Origin: Gammaproteobacteria bacterium
GTDB taxonomy: Bacteria > Pseudomonadota > Gammaproteobacteria > UBA6186 > Azoamicaceae
Assembly: GCA_013286785.1 (NCBI GenBank)
Contig: JABDFC010000008.1
Location: forward strand, 1-58,368
DNA: 58,368 nucleotides
Direction: 5' to 3'
Shown: in pieces, positions 9,105-17,666 of the stretch
How positions within the stretch are numbered: the stretch's first letter is position 1
Layout: the number at the start of each line of letters is the position of its first letter
The notes under the pieces: generated by a model
Databases searched by the model: none
What the model saw: only the letters and a program-made list of their open reading frames with translations
What the model was told of the DNA's origin: nothing
Made by a program: the position numbers and the translations under genes

Positions 9105-10184
9105 ATGAATCCCCCGAAAAAATTGATCGGCTTTTTGATATTTTCAGGCATTTGCCTTGGACTGATGGTTGCGTTGAACCACAATAGGGATCCTTTTCAA
9201 ACCCTATTCAAAAATCAGCCAAGTGTTGAACACCCTATTTTAAGTAACCGAACTGCGCCATTAGAACAAATACGATCCTCAACAAAAGAGTACTTTAATT
9301 TGCACCCAATAGATAAGATATATCCTATTCATCAACATTCCATTGAAAAAATTGTCAAGATTGACGGGATTGACCCACGTTATTACGCTATCTATAACCA
9401 ACAGCTGGGGAAAGGTTCTTACTCCCAAGTTTACCTGGGGCAAGATATTGATACGCTTGAGCTGCTGGCAGTGAAAATACAACCCTATTTAGAACCTGGG
9501 GACATTGAACACGAAGTTAAACAGTTAGCCATCCTCAACGACTTTCGCGGCGATATCAGTACCCACGAACAACCACAAAAAATGCATTATTTATTCAGCA
9601 AATATTTTGCTGGGATCACAGTTGAACAACTATACTCCGCTGATCTGAAACTGAAAGAGCAAGAAATACTGGATATTATCCGCTCTAGTTTTTATGCACT
9701 CAAAGACATTCATGACAGAAATGTTGTGCACAATGATGTTCATGAAGGAAATCTTATTTTTAATCCCACGGATCAAAAATCACACTGGGTGGATATGGCG
9801 TTTAGTCTACATTTAAACCCCGGCGTTTCTGCTTTCAAAATAAAAACTCATCCATTGGAATCCCCTCCTAACCATAAAGCACCAGAATCAAATACCGAAA
9901 GAAGTTATGCCACAGATGTCTATCAATTAGGGTTTATGTCTCTGCGCTTAATGCTCATCCTATCCGAACGCGATATGGCGTTGAAAAACAAATATCGGGA
10001 CTCCCGTGAGTTATGCTACGAGACCCTACAAAAAAATACCCCCTCTATAACTTCCGGTACCCCAGAGGCACGTGTATACCGTTTATTGTTTAAGATGATG
10101 GCCCCCGATGCCCATCAACGTCCAACTCTCAAAGCCGCACTCGAAGAATTAGAACTTTCGCTATCTCAGCATGCAAAAGGATAA
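9105..10184 (+). CDS. Membrane-anchored eukaryotic-like Ser/Thr protein kinase homologue
   Basis: The protein (359 residues from the ATG at 9105; a TTG at 9093 is in frame but less likely) starts with a charged N-end (MNPPKK) and one hydrophobic segment of about 18 residues, a signal anchor without a cleavage site. After a ~75-residue linker comes a protein-kinase fold: glycine loop GKGSYSQVYLG (~102-112), AVK Lys (~124), a catalytic loop HNDVHEGN (~209-216) where HRD is changed to HND but the catalytic Asp and Asn are kept, DMA in place of DFG (Asp kept), KAPES for the APE motif and TDVYQLG. Known: such kinases phosphorylate Ser/Thr of partner proteins. By the positive-inside rule the domain would face the periplasm, which is odd unless it is exported further. 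No clear ribosome binding site is seen. Confidence 0.8.
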   Translation: MNPPKKLIGFLIFSGICLGLMVALNHNRDPFQTLFKNQPSVEHPILSNRTAPLEQIRSSTKEYFNLHPIDKIYPIHQHSIEKIVKIDGIDPRYYAIYNQQLGKGSYSQVYLGQDIDTLELLAVKIQPYLEPGDIEHEVKQLAILNDFRGDISTHEQPQKMHYLFSKYFAGITVEQLYSADLKLKEQEILDIIRSSFYALKDIHDRNVVHNDVHEGNLIFNPTDQKSHWVDMAFSLHLNPGVSAFKIKTHPLESPPNHKAPESNTERSYATDVYQLGFMSLRLMLILSERDMALKNKYRDSRELCYETLQKNTPSITSGTPEARVYRLLFKMMAPDAHQRPTLKAALEELELSLSQHAKG

Positions 10185-10302
10185 GCCGCGCATTCGGATC
10201 AATCTAAGATATCTTGCAAACTAACGTCGCTCCTTGACTGTTAGATAGAAGGGAATTCAATCACCTATAATAATAATGAAACCTGATTTCGCCGAGGACC
10301 TT

Positions 10303-10917
10303 ATGTTCAGCCCAAATAACATCCTGCGCCATTCCTGTTGTCTGATGATTACCCTGGCTCTTTTTTACTCAACCGTTCTATATGCAAAAAATGATCTAAA
10401 ATTGGTTGTTCACCCAGACGAAATTTCAAAACGTTTAGCGGAAGTCGCCTCACACATTGATAAGGATTACGAGGATGAAGCCTTAACCCTAGTCATGGTT
10501 ATGAAGGCTTCTATTGTTGTTACCTCGGATTTAATGCGGACACTCAAAGCACCCGTTACGCTTGAGTATATTCAATCGATAACCCACCAATCGGACGGAA
10601 CTCGCGCCAAAAGTATCACCCTTGAAGGGATTGAACGACTTGATTTAAAAGGAAAAAATGTACTAGTGATTGATGACGCTTGCAGTACCGGGCAAACCTT
10701 CTCACTGATAATTAGACAACTTAAGAAAAAGCAACCCAAAAGTCTTAAAACATTTGCAACCATTTTGTTTGTCAAAAACGGTAAACGCGAGAATTTTTTT
10801 CAACCAGACTACTATCTTTTCAAATTAGAAGATCGTTATCTGGTTGGTTATGGAACCGATCATAAGCAACGTTATCGAAATTTACCCGGGATATACGAGC
10901 TTAAGGACTACGATTGA
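10303..10917 (+). CDS. Exported phosphoribosyltransferase homologue (HPRT-like)
   Basis: Type I phosphoribosyltransferase fold. ALTLVMVMKASIVVTSDLMR corresponds to the early HPRT strand-helix, LEYIQSITH to the flexible loop, and VLVIDDACSTGQT to the PRPP-binding loop (usually V(E/I)DIIDTG.T). The base-activating Asp of DTG is replaced by Ser, so ordinary purine salvage is doubtful. The N-terminus (from the ATG at 10303, behind GAGG) has an Arg/His-containing n-region, the hydrophobic core CCLMITLALFYSTVLYA and a likely cleavage site before KND, so the protein should be exported; HPRT is normally cytosolic. An upstream ATG at 10276 lacks a ribosome binding site. It follows the kinase homologue by ~120 bases on the same strand. 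Confidence 0.75.
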   Translation: MFSPNNILRHSCCLMITLALFYSTVLYAKNDLKLVVHPDEISKRLAEVASHIDKDYEDEALTLVMVMKASIVVTSDLMRTLKAPVTLEYIQSITHQSDGTRAKSITLEGIERLDLKGKNVLVIDDACSTGQTFSLIIRQLKKKQPKSLKTFATILFVKNGKRENFFQPDYYLFKLEDRYLVGYGTDHKQRYRNLPGIYELKDYD

Positions 10918-11164
10918 GTCTTTCGATCTTGCTATATGTAAAAACTTTCGCCTAAATTGTCTTAACAAATCCTCGCGCTGAATTGATACCCTGAAACTTT
11001 TACAACACTTTCAAGGTTTTATCTCCACACTTCATCCTAACTGTATTGAAGAATATGTATTTTCTACCTACGCGTATAACTCGGATTATTTGAATCTTTA
11101 AATTGGTTTAATTTGATACTGCAGTAAAACAATATGGTTAGTAATAATAATAGGAGAATAAATT

Positions 11165-11377
11165 ATGTTTTATCAATATAAGCCGAGTGGCAATGGTCCA
11201 GGTAGTTTGATTGGCAGTGATTCTATACTCTCGCAAGAGGAAATTAGAATCTTAAGGGATGCACCGTTACAACCGCTTGACGGCAATAGCGGTAGTACAC
11301 AAAAAACCCCTAATGCCGACAGTTGCAACGACAAAAAGAAGGATGAAAAGAGTGAAAAACACCGAAACATCCCTTAA
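11165..11377 (+). CDS. Small hydrophilic protein of unknown function
   Basis: A 70-residue protein with a good ribosome binding site (AGGAG, 8 bases before the ATG) and a strong terminator 12 bases after its stop, so it is probably a real monocistronic gene. The sequence is Gly/Ser-rich at the start (PSGNGPGSLIGSDS), has one short predicted helix (LSQEEIRILRD) and a Lys/Asp-rich C-terminus (DKKKDEKSEKH). It has no hydrophobic segment and I recognise no family. The 247 bases upstream hold nothing else I can support. Confidence 0.6.
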   Translation: MFYQYKPSGNGPGSLIGSDSILSQEEIRILRDAPLQPLDGNSGSTQKTPNADSCNDKKKDEKSEKHRNIP

Positions 11378-11388
11378 ATGTTAACTCA

Positions 11389-11426
11389 GGTGGAAGTCGT
11401 GTAATAATGGCTTCCACCCTTTTTTT
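11389..11426 (+). terminator. Rho-independent terminator
   Basis: GGTGGAAG pairs perfectly with CTTCCACC (8 bp, 14-base loop) and is followed by a seven-base T run. It ends the small gene just upstream. It also lies beyond the 3' end of the minus-strand LuxR-like gene. Confidence 0.85.
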
Positions 11427-11506
11427 CCAAAAAGATTCAAGCTATACGCATTTAGTTTCGGCTCTTGATATTGAGTGAACGATCATTTTTCTCGTATTCA
11501 AACTTT

Positions 11507-12370
11507 TTAATAAATGTCACAGTTTTCAACAACATTTTCCCGAGTTTTTCCATTTATTTTAAGCTTAACACTTTCAAGATAGAATTCAATGGTGCATTCA
11601 GGCAACGAGAGTATTTGCGAAATTTCACTGATATTTTTTCCATCGAGGTAAAAATTTAGGCATTCTTTTTCTTTTTCTGTAAGGCTCATTTCCTTTGTAT
11701 GTTTTTTTTCAGCTTCTACGACTTTTTCATTCTTTACTAAAGTTAATCCAAGATTTTTAACCCGACTTCTTTTTTTCTTGTTAACCTCCGTGGACGTCCT
11801 AGGGACCTCATCTAAGGAAATCTGAAGTCGAGGGATTATTAATCGACTAGATTCGGGTGAATCAATCAGTGCCGCAGCTCTACATTTAAAATAATCCGTA
11901 AACCGAGTAAAAACTTCAAGATTATTACAATAGAAATTAATCATTTGAACGTTGTCTCTGTGCGTTCCAAAATCAAAGTAATCAACAAATTCAGGGTTCT
12001 TTTCGTAAATTGTCATTCCATGCCAGTAATGAAATTTGTGATATACATCCGAAAAAACAGGATCCATTTTGAATTGGCTCCATAATGCATATTTCACACC
12101 ATCTGCTGGAACGTAATGTTCTAGATGTTCCAAATTATCCTGAAACCCCTGAGTAATATAATGTTCAAACCAGTTTTTGTCAGAACAGATGTAGAGCCTT
12201 TTCCCATCGTTAAAAATCCTACAATAGGTGAATATTGTGATGCCAAAACGAGCCAGAGGTTGGCAAATTTCATTGACAACGTCGGAAGCTCTACGACCAC
12301 ATTCTAATAGCGCTGAATTATCCGTTAGGCTGGTTATATCCGCTTTCATAAAGTCACACAATTGTGCCAT
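11507..12370 (-). CDS. LuxR-family transcriptional regulator, second of a tandem pair
   Basis: The 287-residue protein ends in a LuxR/FixJ-type helix-turn-helix (~residues 228-275: LTEKEKECLNFYLDGKNISE, then an IEFYLESVKLKI recognition helix). The N-terminal ~170 residues form a sensor-like domain with the block IFNDGKRLYI, shared with the gene directly upstream (IFNDGTLIYI), so the two are paralogues. GGGAG lies 9 bases before the ATG. The upstream paralogue's stop is one base away, so they are co-transcribed. No LuxI-type synthase is nearby; the ligand is unknown. Confidence 0.75.
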   Translation of the reverse strand: MAQLCDFMKADITSLTDNSALLECGRRASDVVNEICQPLARFGITIFTYCRIFNDGKRLYICSDKNWFEHYITQGFQDNLEHLEHYVPADGVKYALWSQFKMDPVFSDVYHKFHYWHGMTIYEKNPEFVDYFDFGTHRDNVQMINFYCNNLEVFTRFTDYFKCRAAALIDSPESSRLIIPRLQISLDEVPRTSTEVNKKKRSRVKNLGLTLVKNEKVVEAEKKHTKEMSLTEKEKECLNFYLDGKNISEISQILSLPECTIEFYLESVKLKINGKTRENVVENCDIY

Positions 12371-12371
12371 T

Positions 12372-13301
12372 TTATAATTCTCCCAATGGTAAATTACTTA
12401 AGGGACTCTCTAAAAATGATTCGATGATTATTGACATCGGTTGGTTTCGCGCTTTTTGAGTAATATTTCTAAAATAAACTTCAACCGTACGATGATTTAC
12501 ATTATTGTCAGTGTTTTTTTTTGTTAATTTTTTAGCAATTTCTTTAGCTGTCTTTCCTTTACTTTTATAAGAAAGACATTGAATTTCTCTACGTGAGAGA
12601 TAAATAATGCCCTTGGGCGTCAAAAGTGGGTATTCTTTTATTCTGACTTCTTCCATAAATTGTAATTTTTGCTCTTCTTCTATCGAGGGTTCCGAATCTT
12701 GGTTACTAAAAAATGGGTCCTGGTCTGATATTTGTAACTTTTTAGCTTTATTGATAATCTTACATGCTTGTTCATTAAAATACAAAATAAACCCATTAAG
12801 AATGTCTAGATTGTTTAAATAAAAATTTATTCGTAACTCATCTTGTTCAGTCGCCGCGAAACTCCAAGACTCTAAAGAAGTAGGATGATGTTTATAAATT
12901 GTGAAATCATGACAAATAGCATGTTGTTTTCTTGACTGAATAAAAAACTCCAAATCCTTATCTTTTAAAGCAGGGTAATTAGAATCCCAAACATGATAGG
13001 ATTTCTTATTCCTAAATACAAATCTAATATGATTTGTAATGAAGGAGGTTCTGGCATGACACTTTAAATACATTTTATGCCATTCAGGACAAGTAGATAT
13101 ATAAATTAAAGTCCCATCATTAAATATATGACTGTATTCAAAAACTGAAATACTGAATTTCCTAAATAAAGGGAGACATATCCCTAATAGAGGTTCCAAT
13201 ACTTCATCGTTATACCCTTCGACTTCCCAAGTCTCGCCACCTTTAGCATCCTTGCCATACACAAGCGTACTGATACAAGCCGGTTCTGGTTGACTTGACA
13301 T
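12372..13301 (-). CDS. LuxR-family transcriptional regulator, first of a tandem pair
   Basis: From the ATG at 13301 (AAGG 8 bases upstream; an ATG at 13343 has no ribosome binding site) it encodes 309 residues. The C-terminal helix-turn-helix runs LSRREIQCLSYKSKGKTAKE through HRTVEVYFRNITQKAR, a classic LuxR DNA-binding pattern with a few inserted residues (KKNTDNN) between its helices. The N-terminal domain aligns by eye with its downstream paralogue, including IFNDGTLIYIS and a conserved NFYLNNLD block. A Glu/Ser-rich linker (EPSIEEEQ) joins the two domains. Likely a ligand-responsive regulator; targets unknown. Confidence 0.75.
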   Translation of the reverse strand: MSSQPEPACISTLVYGKDAKGGETWEVEGYNDEVLEPLLGICLPLFRKFSISVFEYSHIFNDGTLIYISTCPEWHKMYLKCHARTSFITNHIRFVFRNKKSYHVWDSNYPALKDKDLEFFIQSRKQHAICHDFTIYKHHPTSLESWSFAATEQDELRINFYLNNLDILNGFILYFNEQACKIINKAKKLQISDQDPFFSNQDSEPSIEEEQKLQFMEEVRIKEYPLLTPKGIIYLSRREIQCLSYKSKGKTAKEIAKKLTKKNTDNNVNHRTVEVYFRNITQKARNQPMSIIIESFLESPLSNLPLGEL

Positions 13302-13501
13302 TTTAGTAGCCTTCTCTTCTCTGATGGTTGTTAGATTTCCCATACTACGCGGTCATTCTATGATGAACCACGTTCCTATGACAATTACGTAAGGAATACG
13401 TAGATCGTTGGTTGTTTTTTGGCTACCGCTATATGTTCTAGATACCTTTCAAAATAATAAAAGGCTTTCAGGCATGGTGTAAGATTTAAAACCGGTGAAA
13501 A

Positions 13502-13726
13502 CTAAGGATGTCTTAAATGATGATAATAGGCATGACCATTGTAGTAATGCCGATAGTAAGGTCTCCCCTCAATGATGATCGACTCACCAACAAGTGGCTC
13601 TGGTGGGTAAACCAGCACAGGGCTTCCCGCAACCACAGGCTCTTGCGGATAAACGACGCGATTATCTGGAACCACGCAACCGGATAGACATACAACAGCA
13701 ACCGCCATTAACATTGTTTTCATCAT
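13502..13726 (-). CDS. Small lipoprotein with Tyr/His-rich tail
   Basis: The 74-residue product has a lipoprotein signal with the lipobox LSGC (Cys at residue 17), so it should be lipidated and held in the envelope. The mature part has Pro/Val-rich spacing (VVYPQEPVVAGSPVLVYPPE) and ends in a Tyr/His cluster (PYYRHYYNGHAYYHHLRH) that might bind metal. AGGGA precedes the first of two consecutive ATG codons. Such short His-rich lipoproteins occur in many Gammaproteobacteria; their function is unknown. Confidence 0.7.
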   Translation of the reverse strand: MMKTMLMAVAVVCLSGCVVPDNRVVYPQEPVVAGSPVLVYPPEPLVGESIIIEGRPYYRHYYNGHAYYHHLRHP

Positions 13727-13953
13727 TGGGTAATCATCCCTCTTAGCTAAGCTAAGCGTTATATCGGCTTATTACCCATAAACTCAAATAGATCAGGTTG
13801 CAGAAATTCAACTGTTTGATTTTTATTGTGTTTTATAAGGCCTGTCTGTCATCCACTCTTTCAATAACCTTTTCTCTTCCCAGCTTTTCGATTGACTGGG
13901 GTAAGCTTATCTAGAACGCAGCGAGGGGGGTATTTACACTGCCAGGCCCTAAG

Positions 13954-14586
13954 CTAGGTCAACGCGTATTCCTGAGCGGTTAAAATGATCTGCCAAAAAA
14001 TGTACAAACCAACCCCCCAGATGACCAGCGCCGATATTTTGTTCACCGAATTTAACCAAAATCCATTTTTATCACACTGTTTGACAAACTTTCCAGCTAC
14101 TGCCAGTCCAAAAAACCAGACTAGAGAGACCATGATGCAACCGGCACAAAAGAGTATCTTGTGATGCCCATAATAATTCAGGGAATTTGTGCCAATCACG
14201 CCAATGGTGTCCAACACTGCATGGGGATTTAATAAAGAAACGGAGGCGGCAAAGTAGATCTGCTTTTTCGTCGAGAATGCTTTCTGTTCTTGCTGCAAAG
14301 AACCCGATTGGCTTTTCCAAGTCACAAAACCCATATACATCAAAAAAACAAAGCCAAAGATAAACAGCAAGAGCTTGAGCCAAGCAAACTGTAAGACGAT
14401 TAAAGAAACCCCTAGAACCGCTAATAGGATTAAGAGCGTATCGCACGCAAAAGCTGTTAAAACACTGGGCAAAGCAAGGCGCAACTTGGGCTGGCTAACC
14501 CCTTGGTTGAATATAAAAACATTTTGGATCCCCAAAGGAATAATCAAACCAAATGCTAATATAATACCGTGTATTAATGCTGCCAT
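13954..14586 (-). CDS. LysE/ArgO-family amino-acid exporter
   Basis: A 210-residue integral membrane protein with six hydrophobic segments, the size and layout of LysE-type exporters of basic amino acids. The N-terminal motif GLIIPLGIQNVFIFNQG matches the family's G.PIG.QN.F...QG loop, and SLLNPHAVLDTIGVIG matches its second signature. It would export Lys, Arg or a related amino acid from the cytoplasm. No LysR-type activator, the usual partner, is divergent from it here. Start: ATG with GGGAAT upstream. Confidence 0.85.
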   Translation of the reverse strand: MAALIHGIILAFGLIIPLGIQNVFIFNQGVSQPKLRLALPSVLTAFACDTLLILLAVLGVSLIVLQFAWLKLLLFIFGFVFLMYMGFVTWKSQSGSLQQEQKAFSTKKQIYFAASVSLLNPHAVLDTIGVIGTNSLNYYGHHKILFCAGCIMVSLVWFFGLAVAGKFVKQCDKNGFWLNSVNKISALVIWGVGLYIFWQIILTAQEYALT

Positions 14587-14891
14587 TTGAATTCCCTATT
14601 CTTTGATAAAAAGTCAGTCTAATAATTTAACATAAAATTCTGTGTGTTACCACTGTTTTTCAGAGAATAAAGTCTAAATAAACTCCCCTGGCGGTAATTA
14701 CACGCTCTTCTTTATTAACGCCACTACCCAGGGACTGTCATTCTCCACTGTATGCGACAAATTTGATGTCCTGCCCCATAAATCGAAACCTCTGTAGAAT
14801 TGCAGTGGCTGAATAGGATAAAGAATAGAGTTCGTAGCGTAGAAAATGAAGCCCAGGGGATTGGACACAGATCATTGATCAATAACACGCC
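14587..14891. other. Intergenic gap with one weak open frame
   Basis: A 56-codon minus-strand frame (14698-14868, GTG start, no ribosome binding site) encodes a sequence beginning MSNPLGFIFYATNSI and containing FYRGFDLWGRTSNLSH. It may be a decayed gene fragment; I do not recognise it. Nothing else stands out. Confidence 0.2.
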
Positions 14892-15611
14892 TTATGTTTG
14901 ATCTAAAGAGGCTAATAATTTATTATTTACTAAACTTTCAGGTATGAAACGGGTCAAATCATATTTGTATGCTAATTCAATTAATTCATCTTTTGTATTA
15001 CAACAAAGTTTTGACTTGATATTATTTATATATTCTTCGACTGTTCGAGGAGAAATGTTTAATATTTTCGCAATTCTTTTATAAGTTCTACCCCGCAAAA
15101 CATAAAATATACATTCTAACTCTCGTTGTGTTAATTGTTTTTCATACTTAGCATATATGTAATTATTGTTTGAAACAACAATCGACTTACCCTGATCGAA
15201 TGGTGTCTCACTATCAATTAAATAAGCAATTTTTATAATCTCGGTACACGTTAACTCAACACCGAATCCAATAATAGCAGCAACATTGCCGTTTTTATCA
15301 TAGTAAGGTGACTTGGTTGAAGTAAGTACTTTAAAACCGCTTGCAGACATGACAGGATCAAGTTGCTTATAAACTAGTCCATTGTATGCATCATGATCTT
15401 GTTGTTTATAATTTGTAGCAAATTTACACCATGGGGCATTAAAATCAGAAAGCCCTTCAAGCTTATTAGCAGCTTTGAACCCAGCAAGATTTGCAACCAT
15501 TAAATTTCCACCTAGAAAATTATTTTCAAGATCTCTCCAATAAGCATATCCTGGAAGTTGCATAAAAACGGATTCAACTGAAATATCTAAATTACCGCTG
15601 CAAATTTGCAT
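14892..15611 (-). CDS. PAS-domain LuxR-family regulator
   Basis: 239 residues. The first ~135 look like a PAS sensor: GYAYWRDLENNFLGGN near the N-terminus and SPYYDKNGNVAAIIGFGVEL as the core strands. Residues ~158-220 are a LuxR helix-turn-helix (LTQRELECIFYVLRGRTYKR, then SPRTVEEYINNIKSKL). PAS-LuxR proteins of this size are abundant in Legionellales. A strong AGGGGG site precedes the ATG. It stands alone and is unrelated in its sensor domain to the tandem LuxR pair 1.5 kb away. Confidence 0.8.
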   Translation of the reverse strand: MQICSGNLDISVESVFMQLPGYAYWRDLENNFLGGNLMVANLAGFKAANKLEGLSDFNAPWCKFATNYKQQDHDAYNGLVYKQLDPVMSASGFKVLTSTKSPYYDKNGNVAAIIGFGVELTCTEIIKIAYLIDSETPFDQGKSIVVSNNNYIYAKYEKQLTQRELECIFYVLRGRTYKRIAKILNISPRTVEEYINNIKSKLCCNTKDELIELAYKYDLTRFIPESLVNNKLLASLDQT

Positions 15612-16011
15612 TAAATTGCCCCCTTTATTAGTTCCGACCAGTAACCCCCTCTTGCTATTGTAAAATCGTTATTTCAAATTTGTATTTGGCAAATAAAAGG
15701 TTAACAAAGTTTAACGTTACACTACAACCCGCGATCTTTACGGGATAAAAAATAAATCCTTATACTTAACTTGGATGAATCTGCTTGGCATGGATTAACA
15801 GAAAGTTAAAGTTAGATATCAGTCTTATAGGCTCTTTGTAAAGAGTAAATAAGGAACTGTAGAAGGGCTAACCAAAATCCTTACCTAGAAGTCACTATAT
15901 CTTGAATTTTATTGCAAATAGGTCTTGAAAAATCCGAGCCGGTTTCTTTAAATGTCGGTCAATATCTTGAACAGGGACACCATCAAGTGATGCGACAAAT
16001 AAGCTAGTTAG

Positions 16012-16146
16012 CACAAAATCGCCCTCCCAGCGGAGGCTAGGAGCTTCTTAGCACGCTATTTAGAGGGCATGCGCGGAATCAGTGAGGAAGAGGTCTTTTT
16101 CTTGTCACGCTTTGGAAGTCGCTTAGCCAGACAAGATGTAAAGTAG
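16012..16146 (+). pseudogene. Tyrosine recombinase (XerC/D-like integrase) fragment
   Basis: An open frame closed by stops on both sides encodes IALPAEARSFLARYLEGMR followed by VFFLSRFGSRLARQDV. This matches the mid-catalytic segment of XerC/D-type recombinases (P.EA...L..Y...R, then lF.S..G.rltRq.V), which lies before the HxxR box. The N-terminus, the HxxR box and the Tyr are missing, so it is dead. It lies in a 557-base gap (15612-16168) where I see no intact gene. It may mark an old integration event. The match is by eye and partial. Confidence 0.5.
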
Positions 16147-16168
16147 ATCTGTGATTGTGCAAAAGAGT

Positions 16169-16465
16169 CTAAATTTCTTCAGCAAAAATAGCTTCATACG
16201 GTTCGGCAAAGAGATCCTTGGTTTTTTCTATAAAAGCCAGAATATAAGGTTTCTCGAATTGTCGCTGATGAGCTTCTTTGCTTTCCCAGTGCTCATATAA
16301 TACAAACTTTGACCGATCATTCTGATCATGATGCAAGCGATATTCTAAACAGGTTGGCTCTGAACGAGAAGGTTCCACAACACTTTGCAATGCTGTTTTT
16401 AGTTCATGTTCGCTACCCGTTTTTGACTTCAAAATGACGATTACCGTATAAGACTTTGGCTTCAT
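16169..16465 (-). CDS. Antibiotic biosynthesis monooxygenase (ABM) domain protein
   Basis: A 98-residue single-domain protein with the dimeric alpha/beta-barrel pattern of ABM/YgiN proteins: an initial beta strand (YTVIVILKSKTGSEHELK), a central SEPTCLEYRLHHDQND strand pair, FVLYEHWESKEAHQRQF and a final EPYEAIF. Family members are small quinol or substrate monooxygenases, or of unknown role. AGGAGG lies 5 bases before the ATG. It is downstream of the ABC operon by 100 bases in the same direction. Confidence 0.85.
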   Translation of the reverse strand: MKPKSYTVIVILKSKTGSEHELKTALQSVVEPSRSEPTCLEYRLHHDQNDRSKFVLYEHWESKEAHQRQFEKPYILAFIEKTKDLFAEPYEAIFAEEI

Positions 16466-16565
16466 AAAACCTCCTAAAATAGTCGCATTAAATCATAATT
16501 GTCCTGTTTGTTTTAGTCAAGCTTTAGATAAATGAACGATAAATACTAAATAACACAAGACTATT

Positions 16566-17666
16566 CTACAATAGGGTAGTCCGAAATCTTCTCAAACTAA
16601 TCGTGACCGTCACTAAAGTCATCAGTATCAGAATTAAGATATGTGTGGTGACAAATTGTACGCCCCCTCCCTTTAACATAATATTACGCATAAGACCAAT
16701 GTAATGATATAAAGGATCCACAAAGGAAAGCCATTTAATCGAATCCGGCATGTTTTCTACTGGAAACATCAAGCCAGACAACATTATCATCGGAAAAATG
16801 AACAAAAATCCTGCCAAAGTTGCTTGCTGTTGATTTTTACAAAAGGTTGAAACGAGAGTTCCCAAAGCCACGGCCATGCACACAAAGGCCAATGCGGCAG
16901 TAAATAATACCAATAAAGAGCCTTGCAGAGGGACTTTAAAAATAAAAACCGAGACACATAAAATCAAGGGAAAATTAGACATCCCCAGTAATATATAGGG
17001 AATAGTTTTGCCATAAATGATCTCGCTTTTTGAAACGGGAGCAGAAATCAACATTTCAAATGTACCCATTTCTTTCTCACGAACAATGGCTAAATTTGCT
17101 AAAACCATAGTGGTAATTACCATTAACATACACATTATTCCGGGGACCATAAAAATCGACGTTTCTAAATCAGGATTAAAAAGTACCCTAGGATCGATAA
17201 TGATCGCAGGACTCACGACTGATTCTTTGAGATCATCCGCCACAACATTCTGAGCGATGTGACGCATATAGCCTTCTATCGATTGAGCCTTAGTAACATT
17301 GGTTGCATCAATTAAAAGTTGGAGTACAGCTTCCCCTCTGCCTAAGGCTTTTGTAAAACCCCCTGGAGGGGGAATCAACACTGCATCTGCCTGACCAGAC
17401 TCGATTAAGCGGTACGCATCATGCTCTTCGTTTTGAACAGGAATAAACCAACCACTCGCAATACTATGCTCGTAAATATGTCTCAGTACAGTATCGCTGT
17501 GGTCCATTTGTACAGCCAATCTGACATTTTTGACATCATTTGAAATCGCAAAACCAAATAAACTGAGCTGTAAAATCGGCATCAGTATTAACATTATTCT
17601 CATGCGCGGATCACGCAAACTTTGGACTAATTCCTTCTTAATGAATCCTAAAAGAGTTTGATTCAT
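16566..17666 (-). CDS. ABC-2 type transporter permease (YbhR/YhhJ-like)
   Basis: 366 residues: an N-terminal membrane segment, a large extracytoplasmic domain (~40-175) and five further C-terminal membrane segments, the layout of ABC-2 permeases such as YbhR, YbhS and YhhJ. It opens with KELVQSLRDPRMRIMLILMP, matching the family's N-terminal amphipathic helix. Its start overlaps the stop of the preceding permease by 4 bases (ATGA), so the two are translationally coupled. Last gene of the seven-gene export operon. Confidence 0.88.
   Translation of the reverse strand: MNQTLLGFIKKELVQSLRDPRMRIMLILMPILQLSLFGFAISNDVKNVRLAVQMDHSDTVLRHIYEHSIASGWFIPVQNEEHDAYRLIESGQADAVLIPPPGGFTKALGRGEAVLQLLIDATNVTKAQSIEGYMRHIAQNVVADDLKESVVSPAIIIDPRVLFNPDLETSIFMVPGIMCMLMVITTMVLANLAIVREKEMGTFEMLISAPVSKSEIIYGKTIPYILLGMSNFPLILCVSVFIFKVPLQGSLLVLFTAALAFVCMAVALGTLVSTFCKNQQQATLAGFLFIFPMIMLSGLMFPVENMPDSIKWLSFVDPLYHYIGLMRNIMLKGGGVQFVTTHILILILMTLVTVTISLRRFRTTLL

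Noticed and set aside
14698-14868. 56-residue minus-strand frame starting at GTG
   Set aside because: No ribosome binding site, no recognisable homology and no conserved context; more likely chance or a remnant.
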